In this document: positions 8,577 through 17,675 of the stretch, piece by piece
Layout: the number at the start of each line of letters is the position of its first letter
Numbering within the stretch: the stretch's first letter is position 1
From: CAZSNT01 sp964607765
Lineage (GTDB): Bacteria; Verrucomicrobiota; Lentisphaeria; Oligosphaerales; JABHEG01
NCBI GenBank assembly: GCA_964607765.1
Contig: CAZSNT010000028.1
Location: forward strand, 13,440-77,439
Direction: 5' to 3'
Length of the DNA stretch: 64,000 bases
Notes under the pieces: model-generated
What the model saw: the letters and a program-made list of their open reading frames with translations, nothing else
What the model was told of the DNA's origin: nothing
Database searches by the model: none
Program-made: the position numbers and the translations under genes

Positions 8577-11500
8577 TCATCCCAGCTGCTCGAGCAGCGC
8601 CTCGACCACGGCCAGTGCATCCTTGAACTTGTACTTGCCCACCAGCTTCTTCAGTTCGGCGATGTCCGCAGCGCATTCGTCCGGAATCGCCAACACCAGC
8701 ACCTGCGCCATAGCGGCTTTGCACGGTTTCGGCTTGCGCGACTGCAGATGCGGCTGCAACTCGCTGAGAACCGCGAGCAATTGCTCGTGACTTGCCGGCG
8801 GACCGGGCGCCACGGCGGCGGGCGCCTCTGCCGCCGGCTCGAGCACGGCTATCCCGTCGACCACGATGCGCAACGCGTCCTCGAAGGCGGGAAGCGCAGC
8901 TTCAGCCGCGCCTGTATCGCCACGCTTGAGCGGCCCCTCCACTGCCGCAGCAGCAGCCAGGAGGTCTTTGGCCCCCACGTTTCCCGCCACACCCTTGATC
9001 GTGTGCGCCAGGCGCTGCGCGTCCTCGAGCGTGCCGTCCACGAGCAATTCCTCCATCTCGGCGCGTGCGTCTGCGTAGTCCGCACGGATTCTCAGCAGCA
9101 AGTTGCGGTACAACTTCTCGTTGCCCCCGACCCGGCGCAGCCCGTCCGCCGTGTCGATGCCCGGCAGGGGGTCGGGTAGCCCGGAACGCGGAGAATCGGT
9201 GGCCGCGGGGACCGCCTTAAGATGCCCTCGGCCTCGAGCGCCGGCGGCGGAGCCCGCCGCATTTCCAGGGGGTGTGCCCAGCCCAGGGCGCGGCCGGATC
9301 CACTTCGCCAGCGCGCCGAACAGTTCGTCCGGGTCGATCGGCTTGGTCACGTGGTCGTTCATGCCGGCCGCAAGGGACTTCTCATGGTCGCCGGCCATCG
9401 CATGCGCGGTCATGGCGATGATGGGCAGAGAGGCGTCAGATGTTCCCGCTCGTGAGCGGGATCGGGTGTCAGCGCCAGGCCCCGGAGGCTGGTCACTGAT
9501 GACTGATGACTGATCACTTCCCGCGTCTCCCCCTGACACCTGCTCCGCTTCCCACTCCCTGATCGCGCGGGCGGCGGCGTGTCCGTCCATGACCGGCATC
9601 TGTACATCCATGAGCACGACGTCGTAGTCGGTCTGTTTGACGGCGTCGACTCCCTCCTGACCGTTGCTGGCCAGTGCCACGGCAAAACCGGCCTGCTCAA
9701 GGATCTCTTTGGCAACCTGCTGGTTGATCTCGTTGTCTTCCACCAAGAGGACCTTCGCCCCACGGACGGCCCCGAACCCCGACGCCGCCTCCCCGGCTGC
9801 GGGCTCCCCGCGTTTCCTCCTCCCCTCATCCTGCAGGGCCTTGGCAAGCCCCGCGAGCAGCGCGGCCTTGCGCAGAGGCTTGCTCAGGAACATGTCGACG
9901 CCCCCCGTGTCAGCGGCTGTCGCGAGCGCTTCGCACCAGTAACCACTCATGAGAACCACGCGAGGCACCCCGTACAACTCGGGGCGCTTCCTTATCTCGC
10001 GTGCCGCCGCAACCCCGTCCATGCCGCCCGGCAAGTGCCAGTCCGTCAGGACCAGGTCGTAGGGCTTGTCTGCCAGGGCCCGATGCAGTTCGGTCAACGC
10101 TTCCTGCGCGGTCTGCACGGCCTCCGGACGGGCCCCGGCCGAGGCCAGGTACCGAGAGACTGTCACCCGGATGGATGGTTCGTCATCCACAATGAGTATG
10201 CGAGCGTGCTGGAACTCAGCCGGGAATGCCTCAGCTGTGTCTGCGGCCCGTGCCGCCAGCCCGAACTCGGCCGTGAACGTGAACGTGGTGCCTTTCCCGT
10301 ACTCACTCGCAACGGCAATCTCACCGTTCATCAACTCGACAAGACGCTTGGAGATCGTCAGTCCCAGTCCCGTGCCGCCGTGCCTGCGCGTGGTCGATGT
10401 GTCGGCTTGACTGAATGCCTGGAAGAGTCTGCCAATCTGCTCTCTGGTCAAGCCGACGCCCGTGTCGCGCACCGCAAAACGCAGCCTGACGCTGTCCTCC
10501 GTCACGCGGTCCGTGCGTACACTGAGCGCCACTTCGCCTTCTTCGGTGAATTTGAGCGCGTTGCTGAACAGGTTGGTGAGGATCTGGCCGAGCCGCAAGG
10601 GATCGCCCCTCAGATGCAGAGGCGTGTCCGGCGGCACGTCGAAAAACAGCTGCAGCCCCTTTTCCCGTGTCTTGGTGCCAAACAGATCGACCAAGCGCTT
10701 CAGCACGCCGTCCAGGCTGAACTCGATTGTCTCCATGTCGAGTTTCCCGGCCTCGATCTTGGAAAAATCAAGGATGTCGTTGATGATGCCGAGGAGCGCC
10801 TCTGCCGACGCGTGGACTTTGCTCAAGTAGTCCTCTTGCTTGCTCGTGAGTTCGGTCTTCAGCGCCAAATGCGTCATGCCGATAATCGCGTTCATCGGCG
10901 TCCGGATCTCGTGGCTCATGTTGGCGAGAAAGTCGCTCTTCGCTTTGGTCGCAGCTTCGGCGGCCTCCTTCGCTTCTGCCAGCTTCTGCTCCGCGAGCTT
11001 CTCCTCCGTAATGTCCTGAGTGACGACGACTGCGTGGGTGACCTCCTTCCCGTGCGTGGAGTAGGGAAAATAGGACACACTGCAATAACGCCGGCCGTGC
11101 GCGGGCAGCTCGAGCCAGCCGTTGAACGTAACGGTCTCGCCTGCCCAACACGCTTCCAGGCGGGGCCGGACTGCCTGCTCAGACACCTCTTCTCCCCATA
11201 CTTCTGCTACCGAGCGCCCGACCACGTTGTCGCGGTCGCGCTGCAGCGACAGACACCAGTTGTCGTTCACGGCGGCGTAGGTGCCGTCGCGATTGATCAG
11301 GCTCATCAAGTCCCGGACCGTGTTGACGATGAACTCGTAACGTCTTGTGAGCGCCTCCGCTTCCTTACGCTCGGAAATGTCAAGTGAATACTCGATCATC
11401 TGCACCACGTGGCCGGCCGTGTCGAAAATCGGGTAGCCGTGTACCTCAACGAATATCTCCTTCCCCGCACGGTCGTAGTGGGTGTGCTCAACGGTGACCG

Positions 11501-14500
11501 GCTCTTTGGTCTCCTTGATGATCGCCAGCGGGCAGGGCTCCTTCTCGCCCGTGCACGGGGTGTCGCGCCGATGCGTCAGTGAATAGCATGTGCCTGGGTC
11601 GCCCGAGCCACACGCCCTGGCTGCTGAATTCATGATGACGATGGACCGGTCCTCGGCGTCAACCACGTAGAAGGGATGCGCCAGCGAATCCAAAGTGGTC
11701 ATCAGGAAGTCCTTCTGGCGCGCCACCTCCTTCTGCACCTTCCGGCGTTCCGCGTCGAGAAGACAGCGCTGCCAGACATGCCCGACCTGGCGTACGAGAG
11801 TCTCGACCAACGGCGCAATCTGGACCACAACCGATTGCCGCCCGCGCTGCGGAGAGCGCATAGTGAAGGTCCCCACACACTCGTCCCCAGCCCGGATCGG
11901 GAACGTGGCGCAGCTGCAGAACCCGCAGCGCTCGGCAAACTCGGGGCAGTCGTCGTAGGGAGGGGAGCCCTTAGTGTCCGCAATGACGACGTATTTGCCC
12001 GTTTGCAGGACTCGCGTCTGACAAGTTGGTGTCTCCTCGCGACGCAGCGCGGCGACCTTTCCCGCGGCGGCGATCGGCTCGACGGCGCCATCCGCGCTCG
12101 GAACACCAATCCATACATTGGTCAGGTTGAGGTGTTCAACCGCGGCCTCGCACGCAACCCGGGCGACGTCCTCGACCGTCTCGCACCGAGCCAATGCCTG
12201 GCCCGCTCTCTGAAGCCCCTCGGCCCACCGCGCACGCTTCGCGATGGCTTCGCGGGCTTGTTTGCGCTCGGTGACGTCGTGCCCCATGGGCAGCAGGAAC
12301 AGCACGTCGTCGTGGGCGTCCGTGACTGGCGTCAGGGCGAACTCCACAGTGCGTTTCGAGCCGTCCGGCGCGGAATGCACGGCCTCGAACTGCACGAGTT
12401 CCCCGCCACGCGCTCTGTCAATTCCCTCGCGCAATTGCGTCTGCTGTGCCTCATCGCCCTGCCACCACGGACCGTCCCAGAACGGCCGCCCCACGAGCTC
12501 CTGCTCCGAGACGCCGGCGAGCTGTACCGCGGTACGGTTCGCTTCCACCAGGGTCCCGTCCGTGTCCAGCACGACCATCAGCTGAACGGTCTGATCGAAG
12601 ATGGCGCGGAATTTGCGTTCGCGCTCACGCAGTTCCACGGTGCGGTTCTCGGCAAGGCATTCCCATTCGTCACGTGCGTGGCGCAGCACACGGTTGGCGC
12701 GCTCGCCACTCCACATGGTGAAGCCTGTGAGCAGGAACGCGAGAAGCACGGTGACAGCCAGGGTGCTCACCACAACGAAACGGCTGGCCCGGTAGGTCGC
12801 CAGCGCTTCCTGTTCGTCAACCTCCGTTGCCAGGCCCATCTGCAGCTCCTCGTCCCACACCCATGCGCCCCAGACACGCTGACCCCGGTAATCGCGATAG
12901 CCCGCCACGTCGAGGCCGGACCGGCCGGCCGCCGCGTCGGCTGCCATCCGGGTAAGCGGCTGCTCAGAAGCCGGCTGCGTCGGCCGGTAGCCGTTCAGAA
13001 GATCGCCGCCGGGATCACCGATGCGGAGCGTGAGAATCGCCTCTTCCCCCTCCTGCAAGAGCCCAGCGTCGACTAGGTCACGCTCAAAACGGCTCTCCGA
13101 GATGAGCCGGCCGCTCTCGTCAAAGGCATACGTCTCGCCCGACTCCCCGATGCGCCCCACCTGGCAGACGCGCGTGAAGTCCCGAGCGGGATCGAAGCGC
13201 AGTGTCATGACGGCGATGACGTCGCCGTGCACGTTCTTGATTGGGGCCGCGACGAACATCGTCGGCGTCCCGAGCTGCGGTCTTCCGTCCGGCTCGGGTA
13301 GCGGCACGTCGGAGCGGACGGGACGCACGAACACCGTTCGGCCTGCGAGTGCTCGCCTCAAATCGCCCGGACGCTGATCGGCAATGAGGTTGCGTGAGCC
13401 GATATTCGCATCGCGCATGGACCCGATGTTCACGCGATCCGGGGCGATGATGAAGAAGCCCACTTCATCCGGCCCGTATTGCCGGTCCTCGAAGAACTTG
13501 CGGAGCTCCCTCAGCGTATCGCTCTCCAACAGCGCCTCGCGCGTTCGAGGCACGGCGAGATGCCGCGTCACAATCTCGACCAGCACTGGGTCGCGGGCGA
13601 ATCCCTCGATGCGGTGCTTCTTCCCTTCGAACCAGGCGTCGAGTGACTCCTGCGTCGTTCTCACCATGACCCTCAACGACTCGCCCATGCTCTGGCGCAG
13701 GCGGTGCTGCAGCTGCCGCAACCCACCCCAGGCACCGGCAAGGACGACGGTGAGGAACAGGGACACCGCGATCATACCCGCCGTCCTCGCGCCGGCCGTC
13801 TGGAAGCCGATGGGCAGGCGGTCTCCCGCCAGCCGCATCAGGAGCCACATGACCAGCGTCAAGGCTACCAAGATCGCCACGGTCAGGCCAAGGGCGCGCT
13901 GCGCACCGAGGTGAGTCTGCTCGACGGCGATACGCGGAGCGCGGTCCATCTCCGCGAGCCAGCGGTTGCGTATGGCATGCCGCTCATCCTCGGAGATTGA
14001 GGCGAGGGCCTTGTCCAAGATCCCGACAAGCTCCGGCCAGTCATTGCGTATACCGAGACCGTGCTTCATGGTCACGCCCGTGTCACCCGCGACCTTCACG
14101 TTGCCCAGGCCGAGCTCCGAGACCACGTGCCCCGTGATCGCGAGTGTTGCAGCCATGGCGTAGGTCTCACCGAGGGATGTCTTCATGATCCCGTCCCGGA
14201 CAGTCTCGACATAGACAAAGTCTGCCCCAGGATGCGCGTCCTCCACCGCCTTGACGTAGGCGTAGCCTTTCGGTATGGCCACCTTCCTGCCTCTGAGCTC
14301 TTCCGGGCCAACCACGTCGGGCGCGTCGCGACGTACCGTGATTACGATGGGTAGGTCCATGTACGGCTTGGTGAAGGTCAGGTGGGTCCTGCGATCCGCG
14401 TTCTCCATGGCCGACAACACGTCGACGCCCCGGTCCTTCGCCAACTGAAGCGACTCGGACCAGGTTTCGGTCGGAACGATGTCGAAAGCGATGCCGAGGC

Positions 14501-14771
14501 GGTCCTGAATGAGGTCGATGTAGTCAGCCACGATCCCAACGTACTCACCGGCCTCGGTGAACGCTTCGACCGGCAGCCAGTCAGGATCGCCTGTGAAGCG
14601 CACGACAGGATGCGCGACCAACCACGCTCGCTCCGCCGCGGTCACCTCGATCGACGGGCTTGAGGCCAGCCCCGGGACGGCATCCCCCTGCGTCACTGCC
14701 TCCTGTGCCGACAGCAACACAATCCCCGTGTAGAGCCAGACCACTGCCAGCCATCTGTTTGTTCTCGCCAT
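8577..14771 (-). CDS. Giant hybrid sensor histidine kinase (SBP-Cache-PAS/GAF-HK-REC-REC-Hpt)
   Basis: A 2,064-residue membrane sensor. Order: signal peptide; SBP_bac_3-type periplasmic binding domain (about 45-270); two membrane segments (~295-320, ~335-355); a Cache-like sensory domain; a third membrane segment (~670-690); PAS; GAF; a Cys-rich PAS with CYSLTHRRDTPC; PAS; HisKA with the phospho-acceptor H1287 in MSHEIRTPMN; HATPase with NALKF and GTGLGL; REC1 with D1577; REC2 with D1722; and Hpt with H1923 (AHTIKG). The layout resembles BvgS/ArcB-like four-step phosphorelays. ATG 14771 is chosen because it opens a signal peptide and follows GAGGG. No separate output regulator lies beside it. 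A repeat-derived insert interrupts REC2. Likely senses an amino acid or small solute. Confidence 0.93.
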   Translation of the reverse strand: MARTNRWLAVVWLYTGIVLLSAQEAVTQGDAVPGLASSPSIEVTAAERAWLVAHPVVRFTGDPDWLPVEAFTEAGEYVGIVADYIDLIQDRLGIAFDIVPTETWSESLQLAKDRGVDVLSAMENADRRTHLTFTKPYMDLPIVITVRRDAPDVVGPEELRGRKVAIPKGYAYVKAVEDAHPGADFVYVETVRDGIMKTSLGETYAMAATLAITGHVVSELGLGNVKVAGDTGVTMKHGLGIRNDWPELVGILDKALASISEDERHAIRNRWLAEMDRAPRIAVEQTHLGAQRALGLTVAILVALTLVMWLLMRLAGDRLPIGFQTAGARTAGMIAVSLFLTVVLAGAWGGLRQLQHRLRQSMGESLRVMVRTTQESLDAWFEGKKHRIEGFARDPVLVEIVTRHLAVPRTREALLESDTLRELRKFFEDRQYGPDEVGFFIIAPDRVNIGSMRDANIGSRNLIADQRPGDLRRALAGRTVFVRPVRSDVPLPEPDGRPQLGTPTMFVAAPIKNVHGDVIAVMTLRFDPARDFTRVCQVGRIGESGETYAFDESGRLISESRFERDLVDAGLLQEGEEAILTLRIGDPGGDLLNGYRPTQPASEQPLTRMAADAAAGRSGLDVAGYRDYRGQRVWGAWVWDEELQMGLATEVDEQEALATYRASRFVVVSTLAVTVLLAFLLTGFTMWSGERANRVLRHARDEWECLAENRTVELRERERKFRAIFDQTVQLMVVLDTDGTLVEANRTAVQLAGVSEQELVGRPFWDGPWWQGDEAQQTQLREGIDRARGGELVQFEAVHSAPDGSKRTVEFALTPVTDAHDDVLFLLPMGHDVTERKQAREAIAKRARWAEGLQRAGQALARCETVEDVARVACEAAVEHLNLTNVWIGVPSADGAVEPIAAAGKVAALRREETPTCQTRVLQTGKYVVIADTKGSPPYDDCPEFAERCGFCSCATFPIRAGDECVGTFTMRSPQRGRQSVVVQIAPLVETLVRQVGHVWQRCLLDAERRKVQKEVARQKDFLMTTLDSLAHPFYVVDAEDRSIVIMNSAARACGSGDPGTCYSLTHRRDTPCTGEKEPCPLAIIKETKEPVTVEHTHYDRAGKEIFVEVHGYPIFDTAGHVVQMIEYSLDISERKEAEALTRRYEFIVNTVRDLMSLINRDGTYAAVNDNWCLSLQRDRDNVVGRSVAEVWGEEVSEQAVRPRLEACWAGETVTFNGWLELPAHGRRYCSVSYFPYSTHGKEVTHAVVVTQDITEEKLAEQKLAEAKEAAEAATKAKSDFLANMSHEIRTPMNAIIGMTHLALKTELTSKQEDYLSKVHASAEALLGIINDILDFSKIEAGKLDMETIEFSLDGVLKRLVDLFGTKTREKGLQLFFDVPPDTPLHLRGDPLRLGQILTNLFSNALKFTEEGEVALSVRTDRVTEDSVRLRFAVRDTGVGLTREQIGRLFQAFSQADTSTTRRHGGTGLGLTISKRLVELMNGEIAVASEYGKGTTFTFTAEFGLAARAADTAEAFPAEFQHARILIVDDEPSIRVTVSRYLASAGARPEAVQTAQEALTELHRALADKPYDLVLTDWHLPGGMDGVAAAREIRKRPELYGVPRVVLMSGYWCEALATAADTGGVDMFLSKPLRKAALLAGLAKALQDEGRRKRGEPAAGEAASGFGAVRGAKVLLVEDNEINQQVAKEILEQAGFAVALASNGQEGVDAVKQTDYDVVLMDVQMPVMDGHAAARAIREWEAEQVSGGDAGSDQSSVISDQPPGPGADTRSRSRAGTSDASLPIIAMTAHAMAGDHEKSLAAGMNDHVTKPIDPDELFGALAKWIRPRPGLGTPPGNAAGSAAGARGRGHLKAVPAATDSPRSGLPDPLPGIDTADGLRRVGGNEKLYRNLLLRIRADYADARAEMEELLVDGTLEDAQRLAHTIKGVAGNVGAKDLLAAAAAVEGPLKRGDTGAAEAALPAFEDALRIVVDGIAVLEPAAEAPAAVAPGPPASHEQLLAVLSELQPHLQSRKPKPCKAAMAQVLVLAIPDECAADIAELKKLVGKYKFKDALAVVEALLEQLG
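9437..9515. repeat. Repeat-derived in-frame insert in REC2 of sensor kinase
   Basis: Inside the kinase gene the plus strand carries a hairpin (CCCGCTC, 2-base loop, GAGCGGG, about 9446-9461) and then three near-copies of CTGATGA (9486-9505). They encode a Ser/Asp/Gln-rich segment containing SDQSSVISDQ, absent from ordinary receiver domains, between the phospho-Asp D1722 and the IIAMTAH strand. It keeps the reading frame. Confidence 0.7.
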
Positions 14772-15013
14772 GCCATTGTCCCTCGTACCTGTTGGTCGGC
14801 CGTCACCTTCCGCCGCACGGTGTAGTGTACACCCGGGAGACAGGCATGGCGAAAATGCCATTGTAGCGGAGAGGCAGGCAGACAACGTCCGCCACTCCTT
14901 GACTGAGCATCGTTTGGGGCTTCAAGTACGGCACATGCAGCGCGTTGGCAGGCGCGTTTTGCGCCGGTGCCGACGTGATACGGTCTGTGGAGACTGGGAA
15001 GGAAGGACAGCTG

Positions 15014-16048
15014 ATGGGCATAAAGACGAACGTCGCCGTCGGCGCCTGCGTGCTGCTTTCAGGCTGCGCCGGGCTCGACCATCGTCTGGTACAGCCGCAG
15101 GCGGCGGATGTTGCCGTGCCGGCCACGCAGTCATCGGTCCCGAAGACGTCGGAAACGCAGCCGTCGAAAGGCGACAAGCCGGCTTTGGCCATGTGGGTGT
15201 GGGGTGGTTTCGCCACCGCGGAAGATCGAGAGAAGCTTCTCGCCTTCTGCAGTGCCGAAGACATCTCACACATCGATGCGCACATCGGCATCAAGCGACG
15301 CGCCGATGGACACATCGTGCACAATGCGGAGGCGCTGCAGGCGTTGGTGACTGCCGCTGCGGCGCGCGGCATCACGGTCAACGCACTGAGGGGCGATGCG
15401 CGCATGTTCTTCGCACGCAATCACGAGCGGACATTCAGCGATGTGGAGGCCATCATCGACTTCGATCGACAGCTTCCGGGCGGCGTGCATCTGGCCGGGC
15501 TCAAATTCGACGTCGAGCCCTACGGAACGGAGGAGTGGCGCGCGGGCGGGGGGCAGCGCGAGAAAGTGATGCTGGACTACCTGGCGTTCCTGGAGAAGGC
15601 GAAGGCGTTGCTTGAAGAACGTGCTCCCCACCTGGAGCTGGCCGTGGACGTACCCATGTGGTGGGACACGCCGAAGTTCGCCGTGACATGTGGCGGCGAG
15701 ACCAAGCCGCTGGTCCAGCATGTGCAGGACCGGACCGATTACATCGGCATCATGTCCTACCGGCCGTCTGCCAAGGCGGTCCTCCAGGTCTCCGAGCACG
15801 AACTGGCCTATGCAGCGTCCATCGGCAAGACCGCCTGCCCTGGCGTCGAGACTCTGGCGATCAAGGGCGCGGAGAAATGGATCACGTTCTGGTGGAAGCC
15901 TGTGCCCGAGTTCCGCGCCGCCGTGCGCGAACTGCAGGCAACGCTGGCAGAGCACAGCGCGGCGCGGTACATCATGCTCCATCACTACGGCAGTCTGATC
16001 AAGTACCTGCGGGCAGTGCCGGAGGAGCAGACGGCGGCCCCGCAGTAG
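15014..16048 (+). CDS. Putative lipoprotein with TIM-barrel hydrolase-like domain
   Basis: A 344-residue protein. The ATG at 15014 follows GGAAGGACAG and opens a lipoprotein signal whose lipobox is LLSGC, so it is probably anchored to a membrane. The body looks like an alternating beta/alpha barrel: a strand with ALAMWVWGG, then ISHIDAHIGI, GITVNALRGDAR, and VHLAGLKFDVEPYGTEEW. DVEP sits where GH18-like barrels carry their catalytic acids; later strands are LELAVDVPMWWD, DYIGIMSYRP and YIMLHHYG. I cannot place it in a named family. It lies 40 bases upstream of the oxidoreductase gene, so both may be expressed together. A glycan-directed role is inference. Confidence 0.7.
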   Translation: MGIKTNVAVGACVLLSGCAGLDHRLVQPQAADVAVPATQSSVPKTSETQPSKGDKPALAMWVWGGFATAEDREKLLAFCSAEDISHIDAHIGIKRRADGHIVHNAEALQALVTAAAARGITVNALRGDARMFFARNHERTFSDVEAIIDFDRQLPGGVHLAGLKFDVEPYGTEEWRAGGGQREKVMLDYLAFLEKAKALLEERAPHLELAVDVPMWWDTPKFAVTCGGETKPLVQHVQDRTDYIGIMSYRPSAKAVLQVSEHELAYAASIGKTACPGVETLAIKGAEKWITFWWKPVPEFRAAVRELQATLAEHSAARYIMLHHYGSLIKYLRAVPEEQTAAPQ

Positions 16049-16088
16049 TCCATCGAACAGCAACCGGTCATTCGTCAGGGAGCAGACC

Positions 16089-17087
16089 ATGATCAAGCTC
16101 GGTGTCATCGGGTGCGGCGGGATCGCGACTCATCAGCTCAATTCCGTCTGGGACGACGGTCTGTTCGAGCTCGCCGCGGGCGCGGACATCCGGCCGGAGC
16201 GGCTCGAACTGTTCCGGGACCGGTTCGACCTGCAGCAGGGCTACGCGGACTATCGTGTGCTGCTGCGGGAGGCGGACGTCGAGGCCGTCATGGTGTGCAC
16301 GCCGACCTACTTGCACGCGGAGCACTCGATGGCAGCGGCAGAAGTGGGCATCCCGATCTTCTGCCAGAAACCCATGGCCATGAACTCCCACGACTGCTAC
16401 AAGGTCATCCAGGCCTGCGAACGCTGCGGCGTCGGAATCCAGCTGGGGTTCGTGCGCCGGTTCGACAATGACTGGGGCACGCTCAAGAGAGTGGTCGAGT
16501 CGGGCGAGCTCGGGCGCCCGCTGGTCTGGCGCCAGGTTGCGGGCGGCGCCGGCCCGAAGCGTCCGTTCTTCATGAACGCCATGGAAGGCGGCGGCCCGCT
16601 GATCGACGGCATGGTGCACAACTACGACTTCGCCTGCCACTGCTTCGGCAAGCCGGTCGAGGTGAAGTGCATGCCGACGCGCATTCGTCACTCGGTAACG
16701 GCGCTCGATACCGGCACGGTGTGCGTGCGCTTCGAGCACGGCGACATGATCATGTGTTCCTGGACGTGGGGCTTGCCCCAGGGCGTGCGTGCCGGCAACT
16801 GCACCGACGTGCTCGGCCCGAACGGCGTGCTGTTTTTCCCCGGCAGCTACGATGCGGCGGACGTGCAGGACCAGATCGATCCGAAGACCGAGGGCGCTTA
16901 CCTGATGGTGCTCGAGGGCGGCGAGAAGAAGGTCGTGTCGTTCAAACGCAAGAACATGTTCCAAGCCGAGATGCAGCACTTTCACGACTGGGTCAGCCGC
17001 GGCACCGCGCCACTGGTCACCGGCCACGACGGTCTGCGCGCCACACGTATTGCGGAGCTCGCGTTGGGCGGCGGCGGCCTGCCCTGA
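16089..17087 (+). CDS. Gfo/Idh/MocA family NAD(P)-dependent oxidoreductase
   Basis: A 332-residue protein with an N-terminal Rossmann fold: MIKLGVIGCGGIATHQ carries the GxGxxA-like nucleotide loop. The family's catalytic Lys appears in FCQKPMAMN, and the substrate domain has GGGPLIDGMVHNYDFACHCFG. Family members oxidise, reduce or dehydrate sugars, inositols or sugar acids. ATG 16089 is preceded by GGGAGCAG. No signal peptide, so cytoplasmic. It is followed, facing it, by a decayed relative on the minus strand (17090-17369). The substrate cannot be inferred, but the family is common in polysaccharide loci of this kind. Confidence 0.92.
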   Translation: MIKLGVIGCGGIATHQLNSVWDDGLFELAAGADIRPERLELFRDRFDLQQGYADYRVLLREADVEAVMVCTPTYLHAEHSMAAAEVGIPIFCQKPMAMNSHDCYKVIQACERCGVGIQLGFVRRFDNDWGTLKRVVESGELGRPLVWRQVAGGAGPKRPFFMNAMEGGGPLIDGMVHNYDFACHCFGKPVEVKCMPTRIRHSVTALDTGTVCVRFEHGDMIMCSWTWGLPQGVRAGNCTDVLGPNGVLFFPGSYDAADVQDQIDPKTEGAYLMVLEGGEKKVVSFKRKNMFQAEMQHFHDWVSRGTAPLVTGHDGLRATRIAELALGGGGLP

Positions 17088-17089
17088 CC

Positions 17090-17369
17090 CGGCGGGGAAG
17101 AACTTCCCGCGCGCTGCCCGACGGCGCCTCGCCTGCGAGGAGCAGGCTGAAGTCGATCGGGTAAAAGCCCATGTCGTAGAGGCAGCCCCCGCCCAGATTC
17201 GCGTCGTAGCGGATGTTCGCGCGGTTCGTGAACGGGAAGCAGAACGCGCCGCGGATCAGCCGCACGCTGCCGATGCGACCGGCCTGAATGAGTTGCTGAA
17301 GCCCGTGGCAAGCCAGTCGGCGATGAGCCCGGTACCGAGGATTCCGTAGCGGACGGGATCGTTGCTCAT
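17090..17369 (-). pseudogene. Decayed second Gfo/Idh/MocA oxidoreductase
   Basis: From an ATG at 17369, preceded by GAGGAG, the minus strand encodes MSNDPVRYGILGTGLIADWL, a perfect family N terminus. After about 23 codons the frame changes, and the neighbouring frame gives LQQLIQAGRIGSVRLIRGAF, then NIRYDANLGGGCLYDMGFYP and DFSLLLAGEAP. These blocks normally lie about 100 residues further along, so an internal out-of-frame deletion has joined two parts. The original frame stops within 40 codons. The C-terminal half is missing, ending just beside the intact oxidoreductase gene. Confidence 0.85.
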
Positions 17370-17675
17370 TGGTGTGCTCCTCGTTGCGATGTCCTGACTT
17401 GTGACCATGCGTCACTGCGTCATGGAGTCACTGCGTCACAAACGCAAACTAGCCGTTGACCGGCGTGACCGCAAGACGCGGAGCGCAGCCTTGCAAAGCG
17501 GCGTGCGGCGGGCGATTGTCATCATCAGCGGCCCAGCCATTGATGCGGCAATGGACCAGGCGGCATCAGGGCCTTCCCTGTAGGGCGGATGGCCCCCAGC
17601 CGCCATGTCGGGGCGCCACCCGGAGCCGTGCGGCGTACTGCCTCCTGCAGCGTACCAAGATGAGGAGCGAGGAAC
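17370..17675. other. Intergenic stretch with GTCACTGCGTCA repeats
   Basis: No supportable gene. Positions 17405-17440 hold short near-repeats of GCGTCACTGCGTCA and GAGTCACTGCGTCA. A related motif occurs at 58689-58723 and, in-frame, in the sensor kinase. The last 15 bases carry GAGGAGCGAGGAAC, the ribosome site of the next gene. Confidence 0.6.

Noticed and set aside
8269..8724. Alternative minus frame across the GH94 remnant
   Set aside because: Another frame of the same region; only the frame at 8197-8521 has GH94 blocks.
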